A DNA stretch of 64,000 nucleotides from Nocardiopsis alba DSM 43377 (GCF_000341225.1 NZ_ANAC01000012.1:372001-436000), one strand, 5' to 3'; shown: positions 1 through 9,582, numbered from the stretch's first letter. Numbers and translations: made by a program. The notes: a model not told the origin generated them from the sequence alone.

Positions 1-746
1 GCGGTCAGATGCCGATACTCCCGGGCCAGGCGCTCCTCGGAGTCCAGATAGGTCGACTCGATCACCAGCATGTCGGCGCCGCGCGCCAACTCCACCGCCT
101 GCTCGCACTCCCCGGTGTCCATCACGAACGCGAACACCTGCCCGGGACGAGGATCGGCGCACTCGGCCAGGGCCACCTCCCGGCCCGCCACCTCGATCCG
201 CCCCTCGCGCAGCAACCGGGACACGTCCGGGCCGCGCACCCCGTGACGCTCCAACCTCTCGGGCGACATCCGCCACCCGTCCGGCTCCACCAACCGGTAG
301 CCGTACGCGGGAACCGAATGACGCAACGGCAGCGCGGTGACCGTGAAGGGCTCCTCCTCCCCGATCGCGCAGCAGCCCGAACCGCCCACCGGCTGGGGAA
401 GGATCACCTCGGTGTCGTGGAAGGAGGTGGCGTGCCGCAACCGGCGCCAGTACTCCTCACCGGCGCCCGGATAGGCCACCCGCACCGTGTGCGGCACCCG
501 ATCGCGGGCGATGCGCTGCATCACCCCGGGCAACCCGAGACTGTGATCGCCGTGGAAGTGCGTCACACAGATCCGGGTGACGTCGGTGGCGGCCAGACCG
601 GCCAGACGCATCTGCCGCTGGGTGCCCTCCCCGGGATCGAACAGCACACCCTGATCGCCCCAGCGCAGAAAGTACCCGTTGTGGTTACGCCGACGGGTGG
701 GCACCGCGCTGGAGGTACCCAGGATCACGAGTTCGCGTACCGACAT
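1..746 (-). CDS. rnz: Ribonuclease Z (partial, 3' end outside window)
   Basis: Metallo-beta-lactamase-fold endonuclease that trims tRNA 3' ends. The reading frame starts at ATG 746, with GGGAG about nine bases upstream, and runs off the left edge after about 248 codons; the family is usually near 300. The zinc motif H63-F-H65-G-D67-H68 follows the opening LVILGTSSAVPTRR, both typical of RNase Z rather than of generic hydrolases. A later HSVPAYGYR stretch fits the substrate-side histidine region. It lies 59 bases downstream of another metallo-beta-lactamase-fold gene on the same strand and may be co-transcribed with it. Confidence 0.9.
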   Translation of the reverse strand, partial: MSVRELVILGTSSAVPTRRRNHNGYFLRWGDQGVLFDPGEGTQRQMRLAGLAATDVTRICVTHFHGDHSLGLPGVMQRIARDRVPHTVRVAYPGAGEEYWRRLRHATSFHDTEVILPQPVGGSGCCAIGEEEPFTVTALPLRHSVPAYGYRLVEPDGWRMSPERLERHGVRGPDVSRLLREGRIEVAGREVALAECADPRPGQVFAFVMDTGECEQAVELARGADMLVIESTYLDSEERLAREYRHLT

Positions 747-805
747 GGGCCGTATTCTCCCACCGCAGCCCCGCGCCCTCCCGCGCCGAGAGGGAACGGC
801 CGACC

Positions 806-1570
806 TCAACGGGTCCGACGCTCACGCGCCCGCTCCAACGCCGTCTCCAGATCGTCGGTGACCGGCTCCCCGTGCCCGGGCAACAACGCGGTCCGCTCCG
901 ACAACCCGGACAACCGGTCCAGGGAACGCACGGCCTGCTCATAGTCGTGGGTGGACATCCCGCCCACCACACAGGGCCCCTCCACACCGGTGGTGAAGTC
1001 GTGCGTGACCAGGGCGTCGCCGGTGAAGGCCACCCGCCGGTCCTCGAAGACCACCACCGAACTGCCCGGCGTATGCCCGGGGATCGACAGCACTCGCGGC
1101 CGCCCCGGAACCTCCTCCAACACCTCGTCATGGCCGAACGTGGAGTAGGAACGCACCCGGGCCGAGGTGAACGCCCCCTGCTGCCCCAGATGGAGCAGGG
1201 ACCCCGCGGCCCCGGGGTGACGCAGCAGACCGTGCAACAGACCGTGCTCGGGAGGCGCGTGCACCATCGAACTGGTGGGGCCGTCGTCCAGAATCGGAGC
1301 GTCGGCCTCGTGCACCCACACCCGGGCCCCGCCGTCGTCGCGCGCCCGCTCGGCCAACCCGGTGTGGTCGGGGTGGGCGTGGGTGAGCACCACCGCCCGC
1401 AACCGGCCCCCGATCCAGGCCACGGCGTCCAACAGTTGAGCGCTGTGCGTGGGCAACCCGGCGTCCACCATGACCAGGCCGTCATCGGTGTCCACCAGAT
1501 AGAAGTTCACCACGTGGTCTCCGAGGCGGTACACACCGGGAGCGACCTGGGTACAGGTGTGCGTCATCAT
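806..1570 (-). CDS. MBL-fold metallo-hydrolase (glyoxalase II-like)
   Basis: A 254-residue single-domain metallo-beta-lactamase hydrolase. Visible zinc ligands are the THAHPDHTG motif near residue 84, a later histidine in SIPGHTPGSS, and an aspartate in FTGDALVTHD, which is the usual HxHxDH...H...D...H set. No signal peptide is seen, so it should be cytoplasmic. Two ATG codons (1570 and 1567) abut; a GGGAGGG run precedes them, so ATG 1567 is slightly better spaced. The substrate cannot be read from sequence; hydroxyacylglutathione-type thioesters or quorum-signal lactones are possible. Confidence 0.85.
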   Translation of the reverse strand: MMTHTCTQVAPGVYRLGDHVVNFYLVDTDDGLVMVDAGLPTHSAQLLDAVAWIGGRLRAVVLTHAHPDHTGLAERARDDGGARVWVHEADAPILDDGPTSSMVHAPPEHGLLHGLLRHPGAAGSLLHLGQQGAFTSARVRSYSTFGHDEVLEEVPGRPRVLSIPGHTPGSSVVVFEDRRVAFTGDALVTHDFTTGVEGPCVVGGMSTHDYEQAVRSLDRLSGLSERTALLPGHGEPVTDDLETALERARERRTR

Positions 1571-1786
1571 CCCTCCCGCCCCGTCTCGGGCCCGACCTCC
1601 CCACTCGACCGGCGGGCCCTCCTCCTCTTGTACCCACCACCGGCGCGAGTCCCGCCCTCACCACGCCGGAGGAAGCGCCATCGCTCGAGGTCACGGGCCC
1701 CACGGCCCGCGGCGCACCGCCTCGGGACGGCGCGGAGGGCCCGGCGGACCGTGCGCCCCCTCACCGCCTCGACTAGCGTCGGAGCC

Positions 1787-2797
1787 GTGAGCAACATCGA
1801 ACCCCACCCCGCCGAGCAGCGGGTCTGCGGCGGCGAGGTCGACCGCCCCGGCCCCGAGCCCGATACCGAACTCCTCGAACCCCGCCGGGTCCCCCTCGGA
1901 GGACCGCGCGCCATGCCGGTCCTTCGAGCCCTGCCCGGCAAGAACCGGCGCATGGTCGGAGCCTGGTGCTTCGCCGACGCCTACGGGCCCGTGGACGTCT
2001 CCGCGCAGGCCGGTATGCAGGTCCCGCCCCATCCGCACATCGGTCTGCAGACCGTGAGCTGGCTGATCGAGGGGACCGTCCACCACCGGGACGGTCTGGG
2101 CTCGGACCAGACCGTGCGCCCCGGACAGCTCAGCCTCATGACCGCCGGACACGGCATCGCCCACTCCGAACGCACCCCCGACGGAGCGCCGGATCTGCTC
2201 CACGGGGCCCAACTGTGGGTGGCCCTGCCCGCCGACTCCCGTGAGGACGCGCCCCACTTCGAACACCACGCCGACCTTCCCGTCTTCACCCTGCCCGGGG
2301 CCCGGGTCACGGTGATCGCCGGTCGTATGGACGGCCACGAGTCCCCCGCCCGCACCTACACGCCGCTCATGGGCGCCGAGATCGTCCTCGAAGCCGACCG
2401 GGACGTCGAACTCCCCGTCGACCCCGCCTTCGAACACGGCCTCCTGCCATTGGACACCCCCGTGGAGTCCCACGGCCACCACGCGCCGGCCGGCTCCATG
2501 ATCTACCTGGGGACCGGACGCACGACCATCCGCGTCCGCGCCGGAGAACGCGCCCACCTGCTCCTGATCGGTGGTGAGCCCTTCACCGAGGACCTGGTCA
2601 TGTGGTGGAACTTCGTGGGCCGCGACCACGACGAGATCGTGCGGGCCCGCGAAGGTTGGGAACGGGACCGCGACGGGGCCTCCACCGAGGAGCGTGCGCG
2701 CTTCGCCCCGGTCACGACCGACCCCGGAGCGGCCCTTCCCGCCCCGGAACTGCCCAACGCCCGGCTCCGTCCCCGCCCGTCCCATCGAGGTCGCTGA
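1787..2797 (+). CDS. Pirin family protein
   Basis: Bicupin pirin protein of 336 residues from GTG 1787 (an upstream extension of the frame is non-coding overlap with the opposite-strand hydrolase). The N-terminal cupin holds the metal motif HPHIGLQTVSWLIEG near residues 82-96 and the AGHGIAHSE motif near 124, which together supply the His/His/His/Glu iron site. The C-terminal pirin domain contains LLIGGEPFTE. Bacterial pirins act as redox-sensing regulators or quercetinases; which one applies here cannot be told. It stands alone, diverging from the MBL hydrolase. Confidence 0.88.
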   Translation: MSNIEPHPAEQRVCGGEVDRPGPEPDTELLEPRRVPLGGPRAMPVLRALPGKNRRMVGAWCFADAYGPVDVSAQAGMQVPPHPHIGLQTVSWLIEGTVHHRDGLGSDQTVRPGQLSLMTAGHGIAHSERTPDGAPDLLHGAQLWVALPADSREDAPHFEHHADLPVFTLPGARVTVIAGRMDGHESPARTYTPLMGAEIVLEADRDVELPVDPAFEHGLLPLDTPVESHGHHAPAGSMIYLGTGRTTIRVRAGERAHLLLIGGEPFTEDLVMWWNFVGRDHDEIVRAREGWERDRDGASTEERARFAPVTTDPGAALPAPELPNARLRPRPSHRGR

Positions 2798-3077
2798 CCC
2801 CGGTTCCGAATCCGTTCCCACGGCCCGTCCCACCGTCGTCTTTCGGTCGGACGGGCCGTTCGCGTTCCCGCCTCTCACCCCGGATCCACAGGGGCGCTGA
2901 AGCCCTCGGATAAGTCCGACTTGACATCCCCACCTCCGCACGAGCCTGAACAGTTCAGAACGAAAGGCCCTCGTTCGGGCGACATCCGGCGCACGGACCA
3001 GCATCGACGATGCTCAAAGCGGCAAATCCTGCTACCGTGCGAAACGCGAACTACGGGATGATTTAGGAGACCTGAAC

Positions 3078-4697
3078 ATGGGTCAACAGGCTCGCGAGCA
3101 ATGGGGAACTCGCGCGGGCTTCCTCATGGCCGCCATCGGATCGGCCATCGGACTGGGCAACATCTGGCGATTCCCCTACGTCGCCTACGACAACGGTGGT
3201 GGGGCCTTCCTCATCCCGTACCTCATCGCGCTCTTGACGGCCGGTATCCCGCTGCTCATCCTCGAGTACAGCATCGGACACCGTTACCGCTCCTCGGCTC
3301 CGCTGTCCTACCGGCGCATCTACCGGCCCGCCGAGGCCATCGGCTGGTGGCAGGTGGCCATCTGCTTCGTCATCGCGGTCTACTACGCCGTGATCGTCGC
3401 CTGGGCGATCCGCTACGCGGGCTTCTCCATCGGACAGCAGTGGGGCGATGACCCCAACGGCTTCTTCTTCGAGGAGTTCCTCCAGATCAGCGACACCCCG
3501 GGCATGGTCTCCGGGTTCGTCTCCGGTGTGGCCTGGCCGCTGATCGCCGTATGGGTGGTCGTCCTGGGCATCCTGGCCCTGGGCGTGCGCAAGGGCATCG
3601 AGAAGGCCAACAAGGTCTTCATTCCGCTGCTGGTCGTGCTGTTCGTCCTCCTGGTCGCGCAGTCACTGACCCTCGAAGGCGCCTCCGAGGGCCTCAACGC
3701 CCTCTTCACCCCCGACTGGAGTGCCATGCTCGACGGCGGGGTGTGGATCGCGGCCTACGGACAGATCTTCTTCTCCCTGTCCATCGGCTTCGCGATCATG
3801 GTCACCTACGCCTCCTACCTCAAGCGCAAGACCGACCTGACCGGCACCGCCCTGACGGCCGGCTTCGCCAACAGCTCCTTCGAGCTCCTGGCCGGCATCG
3901 GCGTCTTCGCCGCCCTGGGCTTCATGGCCAACGCGGCCGGCACCGGCGTGGACGAGGTCGCCGCCTCCGGCATCGGCCTGGCCTTCGTGGCCTTCCCGCA
4001 GATCATCTCCACCCTGCCCTTCGGCGGAGCGCTGTTCGGACTGCTGTTCTTCGTCTCGCTGGTGATCGCCGGTATCACCTCGCTGATCAGCATCGTCCAG
4101 GTGATCATCTCGGCCGTCCAGGACCGCACCGGCCTGGCCCGCGTGCCCACCGTGCTGCTCGTGGGCGGCGCCACCGCCGTGGCCTCGATCCTGCTCTTCC
4201 CCACCCACGAGGGCCTGTACATCCTCGACTCCTTCGACCACTTCATCAACCAGTACGGCATCGCCATGGCCGGCCTGGTGATGATCCTGGTCTTCGGTTG
4301 GCTCGTGCGCCGCCTGCCGGTGTTCGAACGGCACGCCAACGCCGTCTCCACGATCCGCCTGGACCGGTGGTGGAAGGTCGCCCTGGGCGGCATCACCCCG
4401 ATCCTGCTCGGCTTCATGATGTGGGACAGCCTGCGCAGCGAGCTCACCTCCAACTACGAGGACTACCCCGACCAGTTCCTGCTGGTCGCCGGTTGGGGCG
4501 TGGCCATCGGCGCCATCGTCTTCGGCATCATCGTCGCCTGCTTCCCCTGGAAGCGCGCCGACGCCATCGCCCGCGCCGACGCCGAGCGTTTGGCCGGGGC
4601 CGAGGACGCCGAGGTCCCGCCGGAGCTGGACGCCCCCGACCGGATCACCGCCACCGACGCCGAAGCCGGTGACAACACCAAGGAAGGGGACCGCTGA
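3078..4697 (+). CDS. metP: NSS-family Na+-dependent amino-acid importer, large subunit (MetP-like)
   Basis: Neurotransmitter:sodium symporter of 539 residues with about a dozen membrane segments. The first helix has the family signature GSAIGLGNIWRFPY (residues 21-34), whose unwound GLGN turn binds Na+ and substrate. Start ATG 3078 follows a TAGGAGA ribosome site. The stop overlaps the next start (TGATG), which encodes the tiny MetS partner, so this is the methionine/alanine importer pair known from Corynebacterium glutamicum rather than an orphan transporter. The cytoplasmic C-terminal tail is acidic. Substrate assignment rests on family and partner, not on residues. Confidence 0.88.
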   Translation: MGQQAREQWGTRAGFLMAAIGSAIGLGNIWRFPYVAYDNGGGAFLIPYLIALLTAGIPLLILEYSIGHRYRSSAPLSYRRIYRPAEAIGWWQVAICFVIAVYYAVIVAWAIRYAGFSIGQQWGDDPNGFFFEEFLQISDTPGMVSGFVSGVAWPLIAVWVVVLGILALGVRKGIEKANKVFIPLLVVLFVLLVAQSLTLEGASEGLNALFTPDWSAMLDGGVWIAAYGQIFFSLSIGFAIMVTYASYLKRKTDLTGTALTAGFANSSFELLAGIGVFAALGFMANAAGTGVDEVAASGIGLAFVAFPQIISTLPFGGALFGLLFFVSLVIAGITSLISIVQVIISAVQDRTGLARVPTVLLVGGATAVASILLFPTHEGLYILDSFDHFINQYGIAMAGLVMILVFGWLVRRLPVFERHANAVSTIRLDRWWKVALGGITPILLGFMMWDSLRSELTSNYEDYPDQFLLVAGWGVAIGAIVFGIIVACFPWKRADAIARADAERLAGAEDAEVPPELDAPDRITATDAEAGDNTKEGDR

Positions 4698-4807
4698 TGT
4701 CCGCCAGCGCGATCGTGATGATGGTCATCTCCATCGTCGTCCTGTGGGGCGGCCTGCTCGGCGCCGTGCTGCACCTGCGCCGTCACCCCGACGAGCCCGA
4801 GGCCTAG
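4697..4807 (+). CDS. metS: MetS-type small subunit of the NSS importer (36 aa)
   Basis: A 36-codon gene beginning MSASAIVMMVISIVVLWGG with one membrane helix and a short basic then acidic tail (HLRRHPDEPEA). It starts inside the stop codon of metP (one-base overlap), so it is translationally coupled. Known MetS proteins are single-helix partners required for MetP transport. It is below common gene-calling length limits and easily missed. A strong terminator hairpin follows 24 bases after its stop. Confidence 0.85.
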   Translation: MSASAIVMMVISIVVLWGGLLGAVLHLRRHPDEPEA

Positions 4808-4831
4808 CCCTTCGGCCGACACGACCGGCAT

Positions 4832-4876
4832 GACGAGGGGCCGCCGACACCGTCACGGTGTCGGCGGCCCCTCGTC
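4832..4876. terminator. Bidirectional terminator hairpin after metPS
   Basis: A perfect 21-bp stem with a three-base loop (TCA), arms 4832-4852 and 4856-4876, lies between the convergent metPS and DJ-1/PfpI genes. There is no long U tract, as is common in actinobacteria. Confidence 0.85.
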
Positions 4877-4882
4877 GCGTCC

Positions 4883-5425
4883 TCAGCCCGCGAACTCGGA
4901 CACGATCCGTTCGCAGAACGCGTCCAGATCGCCGGGATCACGGCTGGTGGTGACACCCTGGTCGGTGACCACCGGCTCCTCCACCACCGTGCCGCCCGCG
5001 TTACGGATGTCGGTGCGGATACTGGGGTAGGAGGTCAGGGTGCGACCACGCACCACGTCGGCCTCCACCAGGATCCACGGCCCGTGGCAGATCGCCGCCA
5101 CCGGACCGCCCCGGTTCACGAAGTCGCGCACGAAACCCACCGCGTCCGCGTTCGTGCGCAGATGGTCCGGGTTGATGGTCCCACCGGGCACCACCAGAGC
5201 GTCGTAGTCGTCCACGCTCACCTTCGAGACCTCACGGTCCACGGCGAAGCGGTCGGCGGGCTCGATGTCGCCGTTCATGGCCTGGATCGGATCCGTGGAC
5301 AAAGAGACCAGATCCACCCGGGCCCCGGCCTCGGTCAGAGCCTCACGGGGACGGACCAGCTCCACCTGCTCGACCCCGTCGGCGGCCAGCACGGCCACCC
5401 TTCTTCCGGAGAGTTCCCCTGCCAT
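4883..5425 (-). CDS. DJ-1/PfpI family protein (type 1 glutamine amidotransferase fold)
   Basis: A 180-residue PfpI-like protein. The nucleophile elbow AAICHGPW places Cys113-His114, with an acidic partner Glu19 in DGVEQVEL, as in the PfpI/YhbO group whose members act as proteases, deglycases or chaperones under stress. Start ATG 5425 has AGGAGGACGCC directly upstream. It is a single gene facing metPS across the shared terminator. Two further DJ-1-superfamily genes occur at 19-21 kb but belong to other subgroups. Confidence 0.87.
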   Translation of the reverse strand: MAGELSGRRVAVLAADGVEQVELVRPREALTEAGARVDLVSLSTDPIQAMNGDIEPADRFAVDREVSKVSVDDYDALVVPGGTINPDHLRTNADAVGFVRDFVNRGGPVAAICHGPWILVEADVVRGRTLTSYPSIRTDIRNAGGTVVEEPVVTDQGVTTSRDPGDLDAFCERIVSEFAG

Positions 5426-5582
5426 GGCGTCCTCCTGCGTCGTACGTCGCGTTCGGTCGAGTCCCGTGCCACGTTCGCCGTCCTACCCACCCCGACCCCT
5501 CCTGTCACATCCGAGGCCGTGAGACGGTCGTGGACGCGACCGGAGCCGATCACACCCACGACCGTTTCCCACACCGGAGACC

Positions 5583-6266
5583 TCAGTCCCGGCTCTCCTC
5601 CCGGAGCCGATCCGGAAGGAGCTCCAACAGGTCGATGGAGGCCTCGATGGTCTCCAACGCCATCGTGGCCCCCAACCTCCCCCGACGCCACGACAACAGG
5701 TGATCGCCGGTCAGCCGGAAGGGGGAACGGAGAGAGGGACGCTCCAACAGGTGCTCACGCACCCGCGGGGTCAGCGTGCGCGCGGCGAACGCCTCGTCGT
5801 CGCCCGCCACGTGGAAGGCGGCGTCGAAGTCCTGATCGCCCACCTCGATGTCGCGCATCCCGGCCGCCGCCGAGAGGGAGTACCCCGGGTGGGTCCGACG
5901 CACCTCCAGGATCGGGGTGGCACGGGTCCCGACCACCACGACCCCATAACGCTCATTGGCGGTGAGGGAACCCTGCGCGGTGGTCAGGGTGGAGGTGTAG
6001 GAGTACTCATAGGCCAGGAAACGATGGCCTCGATGCTCACCGGAGATCACGTGACGGACCCTGGCGTCGGAGCTGCCGTCCTTGAAGGGCGATCCCCGAA
6101 AGAGCCCCACCATCTCCGGACGTTCCCGGTCATAGCGCCAGCCTCGGCCGCGGGCCCAATCCTCCAAGGCCTGGGAACGCTCCCGATCGGCCGCCGACTG
6201 CATCACCGTGATGGCCACGATGACCAGGGCCGCGATGAGCAAAAGGGCGATCACGCCACCGGACAT
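5583..6266 (-). CDS. Hypothetical single-pass membrane protein
   Basis: A 227-residue protein from ATG 6266 (GAGGGGAGGG upstream); an in-frame upstream ATG lacks a ribosome site. Residues 4-20 form a membrane anchor (GVIALLLIAALVIVAITV), followed by a soluble domain beginning with an arginine/glutamate-rich stretch and containing YEYSYTSTLTT and LEVRRTHPGYSLS. This resembles a family of uncharacterised actinobacterial proteins with one N-terminal helix and a cytoplasmic domain. I recognise no catalytic motif and assign no function. Confidence 0.7.
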   Translation of the reverse strand: MSGGVIALLLIAALVIVAITVMQSAADRERSQALEDWARGRGWRYDRERPEMVGLFRGSPFKDGSSDARVRHVISGEHRGHRFLAYEYSYTSTLTTAQGSLTANERYGVVVVGTRATPILEVRRTHPGYSLSAAAGMRDIEVGDQDFDAAFHVAGDDEAFAARTLTPRVREHLLERPSLRSPFRLTGDHLLSWRRGRLGATMALETIEASIDLLELLPDRLREESRD

Positions 6267-6479
6267 AGGGGCCCTCCCCTCTCGTTCCGTCTCTAACGGA
6301 GAGACGTACGGCACATCCTTCCGGTTCCCGTACCCCACAGGGAAACCGGACCGTTCTCAACCCCTCGGAGAACGCCCGAGAACACCCCCTCCCCACCTCG
6401 ACACGGAAAGGCCGCGAAAGGGCGGGGCGGGCCTATCCTGGACACCGCCGCGCCACGGCCGAGACGGGGAGGAACCGAC

Positions 6480-7190
6480 GTGGACGAACCGCCCCGCCTA
6501 CGCCCCATCGACCTGGCCCGCGCCGCCGGCATCTCCACCCAACAGGTCCGCAACCACGCCGACGAGGGCCTGCTGCCGCCCACGGAACGCACCGAGTCCG
6601 GCTACCGCGTCTTCACCCCACGCCACCGACGGGCCCTACTGACCTTCCGCGCCCTCTACGCCGCCTGCGGAAGCGACGTCTCCCGCCGGATCATGCACGC
6701 CCTCAACGACGACGACCTCCCCACGGCACTGGCCCTCCTCGACTCCTCCCACGCCGAACTCCACCACCAACGCCTGGCCCTGGACGAGACCGCCAAGGCG
6801 CTCACCGCCATCGCCGACCGGGACACCGGCGCGCCCGCACCGCCCACCGGCGACCTGCGCATCGGCGAGGTCGCCGCCCACCTGGGGGTGCGCACCTCCA
6901 CCCTGCGCGTATGGGAACAGGCCGGACTCCTGGACCCCGCACGCGAACGCGTCACCGGCCACCGCCTCTACACGCCCACCGACGTGCGCCTGGCCCGTAT
7001 CGTGCGCCTGCTACGCCAGGTCCACTACCCGCTGCCCGACATCGGACCGATCCTCCGAGAACTGGGCCGCACCGGCGACAGCGGCTCCCTGCGCGTGGCC
7101 CTGGACCGGCGCGCCCACGACCTCGACCGACGCTCCCGAGCCCTGCTCACCGCCGCCGCCCACCTGCACGACCACCTCGACCACCCCTGA
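6480..7190 (+). CDS. MerR-family regulator with two MerR DNA-binding domains (TioE-like)
   Basis: A 236-residue regulator starting at GTG 6480 after a GGGGAGGAACC ribosome site. It holds two MerR helix-turn-helix units in one chain: residues 8-45 (DLARAAGISTQQVRNHADEG) and residues 119-160 (RIGEVAAHLGVRTSTLRVWEQAG). MerR proteins usually carry one such unit and dimerise; the tandem layout is typical of the TioE group. The C-terminal part is a short helical region without a cysteine metal site. No neighbouring target is obvious, as the adjacent oxidase gene converges on it. Confidence 0.82.
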   Translation: MDEPPRLRPIDLARAAGISTQQVRNHADEGLLPPTERTESGYRVFTPRHRRALLTFRALYAACGSDVSRRIMHALNDDDLPTALALLDSSHAELHHQRLALDETAKALTAIADRDTGAPAPPTGDLRIGEVAAHLGVRTSTLRVWEQAGLLDPARERVTGHRLYTPTDVRLARIVRLLRQVHYPLPDIGPILRELGRTGDSGSLRVALDRRAHDLDRRSRALLTAAAHLHDHLDHP

Positions 7191-7283
7191 ACGAGCACGG
7201 ACCCTCCCCCGAAGGAGAGAGCCCGCACCGACCATCGAGGTGGAGCCGACCCGCACCCGCACCGGCCCCACACCACATCGCCC

Positions 7284-8660
7284 CTAGACGAACACCTTGC
7301 CCGGGTTGAGGATCCCCTTCGGGTCCAGCGCGCCCTTGATCGCCCGGTGCATGGCCACCACGTCGGGACCCAGCTCATCGGCGGCCCCGCGCATCTTCAA
7401 CAACCCCACCCCGTGCTCACCGGTGACGGTGCCGCCCATGGCCAGGGCCTCGTCCACGATCTCCTCGAAGGCCCGCTGCGCACGCTCCTTGGCCTCCTCG
7501 TCCCCGGCCGGGACGATGAACAGCGGATGCAGGTTGCCGTCACCGGCGTGGGCGATGTTCCCGATCCGGGTCCGGAACCTCTCCCCGATCCGCTCGATCG
7601 CCTCCAACATCGTCGGCACCGACGCCTTGGGCACGCACACGTCCTCGGTCAACAGCGGCCCCAACCGCTCCAACGCCGGATAGGCCAACCGGCGCGCGGC
7701 GAAGAGCGCCTCCGCCTCCTCCTCGTCGGTGGAACGCACCGCGTACACGGCCCGCTCCTTCTCGAAACACTCCAGGATCCGCTCGGCCTCGGCCCGACCC
7801 GACTCTCCGGGCAGGTCACTACGGGCCAACAGCAGCACCTCGCCCTCGGCGGACAGACCCATGTTCTTCCACTCGTCCACCGCCTGAAGACAGAACCGGT
7901 CGATCAGCTCCAGCGCCGAGGGCACGACCCCCGCCGCCGACACCGCCGCCACCGCACGACCGGCGTCGGTCAACGAATCGAAATAGCCCACCACGGTGTG
8001 CTCGACCCCGGTACGCAACGGCACCAGACGCAACGTCACCTCGGTGACCAGCCCCAACGTGCCCTCCGAACCCACCATGAGTCCGGCCAGGTCGTACCCG
8101 GTCACCCCCTTGGCGGTGGTCTTGCCCAGCCGCACCACCCGCCCCGTACCGGTGACCACCTCCATGCCCAACACGTAGTCGCGGGTCACCCCGTACTTGA
8201 CGCAGCACAACCCGCCCGCGTTCGTGGACACGTTCCCACCGATGGTCGACCAGGGCGAGGACGCCGGATCCGGCGGATACCAGAGCCCGTCCCGGGAGAC
8301 CCGCGCGCGCAGATCGTCGTTGACCACCCCGGGCTGGACCGTCGCGCTCTGCTGGACCGGATCGACCGCCAGCACCCGGTTCATCCGCTCGAAGGAGACC
8401 ACCACCCAACCCCGCCCGGAATTGGCCGCGCCCGACAGCCCGGTCCCGGCGCCCCGTGCCACCACCGGCACCCCACGGTCGGCGCAGATCCGCACCACCG
8501 CGGCCACGTCGGCGGTCTCACGAGGTCGCACCACCGCGACCGGACCCTCATAGGGGGCCCACTCGGCCTCGTCGTGGGCGTACCCCTCCATCACCTCGGG
8601 ATCGGTGACCACCAGGCCCTCCCCCAGGGCGGCCCTCAACTCCTCGACCACTCCCGACAT
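7284..8660 (-). CDS. FAD-linked oxidase, GlcD/D-lactate dehydrogenase type
   Basis: A 458-residue flavoprotein of the vanillyl-alcohol-oxidase superfamily. An N-terminal PCMH FAD-binding domain carries VVARGAGTGLSGAAN and GLVTEVTL. The C-terminal FAD-oxidase domain ends in HAGDGNLHP and TGEHGVGLLK, typical of GlcD and D-lactate or 2-hydroxyglutarate dehydrogenases. Start ATG 8660 has GGAAAGGAG upstream. It oxidises a 2-hydroxy acid to a 2-oxo acid, with the acceptor unknown. No GlcE or GlcF partner lies nearby, so a stand-alone D-lactate/glycolate-type dehydrogenase is likely. Confidence 0.87.
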   Translation of the reverse strand: MSGVVEELRAALGEGLVVTDPEVMEGYAHDEAEWAPYEGPVAVVRPRETADVAAVVRICADRGVPVVARGAGTGLSGAANSGRGWVVVSFERMNRVLAVDPVQQSATVQPGVVNDDLRARVSRDGLWYPPDPASSPWSTIGGNVSTNAGGLCCVKYGVTRDYVLGMEVVTGTGRVVRLGKTTAKGVTGYDLAGLMVGSEGTLGLVTEVTLRLVPLRTGVEHTVVGYFDSLTDAGRAVAAVSAAGVVPSALELIDRFCLQAVDEWKNMGLSAEGEVLLLARSDLPGESGRAEAERILECFEKERAVYAVRSTDEEEAEALFAARRLAYPALERLGPLLTEDVCVPKASVPTMLEAIERIGERFRTRIGNIAHAGDGNLHPLFIVPAGDEEAKERAQRAFEEIVDEALAMGGTVTGEHGVGLLKMRGAADELGPDVVAMHRAIKGALDPKGILNPGKVFV

Positions 8661-8820
8661 GGGCGGCTCCTTTCCGACTGCGCGACCGACGACCTGTCAC
8701 GTCGGCACTGGCCGAACCCTAACCGCCCACCCCGGAACGGCACACACCCGACCAGGGCAGAACGGGACTTCGCGGACATGCGGTGTTAGCGTGATCGTCT
8801 ACCGGTCTCGGAGGTGGAGC

Positions 8821-9582
8821 ATGAGCACGATCCTGGTCACCGGCGCCACCGGCACCCTGGGCACCCACGTGGTCCGACGCCTGCGCGAGGACGGACACCA
8901 CGTACGCACCCTCAGCCGCCACCCCCGCCCCGACGACCCCGACGCCCACGCCGTCGACCTGCGCGAAGGAACCGGACTCGACCGCGCCCTGGACGGCGTC
9001 GACACCGTCCAGCACCTGGCCAGCACCCCCGCCGGTGGCGACATGGCCGCCGCCGGCAACCTGATCCACGCCGCCCGCGCAGCGAACGTCCACCACCTGG
9101 TCTACATCTCCATCGTCGGCGTCGACCGGGTCCCCCTGGGCTACTACAAGACCAAGCACACCATCGAACAGGCCCTGCTCGCCTCCGACCTGGGCGTCAC
9201 CATCGTGCGCGCCACCCAGTTCCACGACCTGGTCCGCGGCCTGTGCGACCGGCTCGCCCGGATCCCCGCCATGCCCTACCCCGACATCGACGTCCAGCCC
9301 ATCGACCCCGCCGAGGTCGCCCTACGCCTGGCCCACCTGGCCGGAGAGGAACCCGCCGGCCGCGTCGACGACATGGGCGGCCCCCTCGTCGAACCCTTCC
9401 AGGACCTGGCCCGCGCCTACCTGGACTCCCGGGGCCTTCGACGTCGACTCTGGCCACTGCGCGCCCCGGGCCGGATCTTCGCCGCCTACCGCGCCGGCGA
9501 ACACCTGGCCCCCGAGCACCGGGTGGGCCGCACGACCTTCGCCGAATACCTCGCCCGCGACACCACCACCGCGACGATTTGA
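8821..9582 (+). CDS. NAD(P)-binding SDR/NmrA-like protein
   Basis: A 253-residue atypical short-chain dehydrogenase. The Rossmann motif GATGTLG sits at residues 8-14 and a YYKTKHTIEQALLAS stretch supplies a YxxxK-like pair. Start ATG 8821 has GGAGGTGG five bases upstream. Members of this NmrA/NAD(P)H-binding group often sense redox state or act as ubiquinone-subunit-like or quinone reductases; the substrate is unknown. It diverges from the GlcD-like oxidase, sharing the 160-base promoter region. Confidence 0.82.
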   Translation: MSTILVTGATGTLGTHVVRRLREDGHHVRTLSRHPRPDDPDAHAVDLREGTGLDRALDGVDTVQHLASTPAGGDMAAAGNLIHAARAANVHHLVYISIVGVDRVPLGYYKTKHTIEQALLASDLGVTIVRATQFHDLVRGLCDRLARIPAMPYPDIDVQPIDPAEVALRLAHLAGEEPAGRVDDMGGPLVEPFQDLARAYLDSRGLRRRLWPLRAPGRIFAAYRAGEHLAPEHRVGRTTFAEYLARDTTTATI

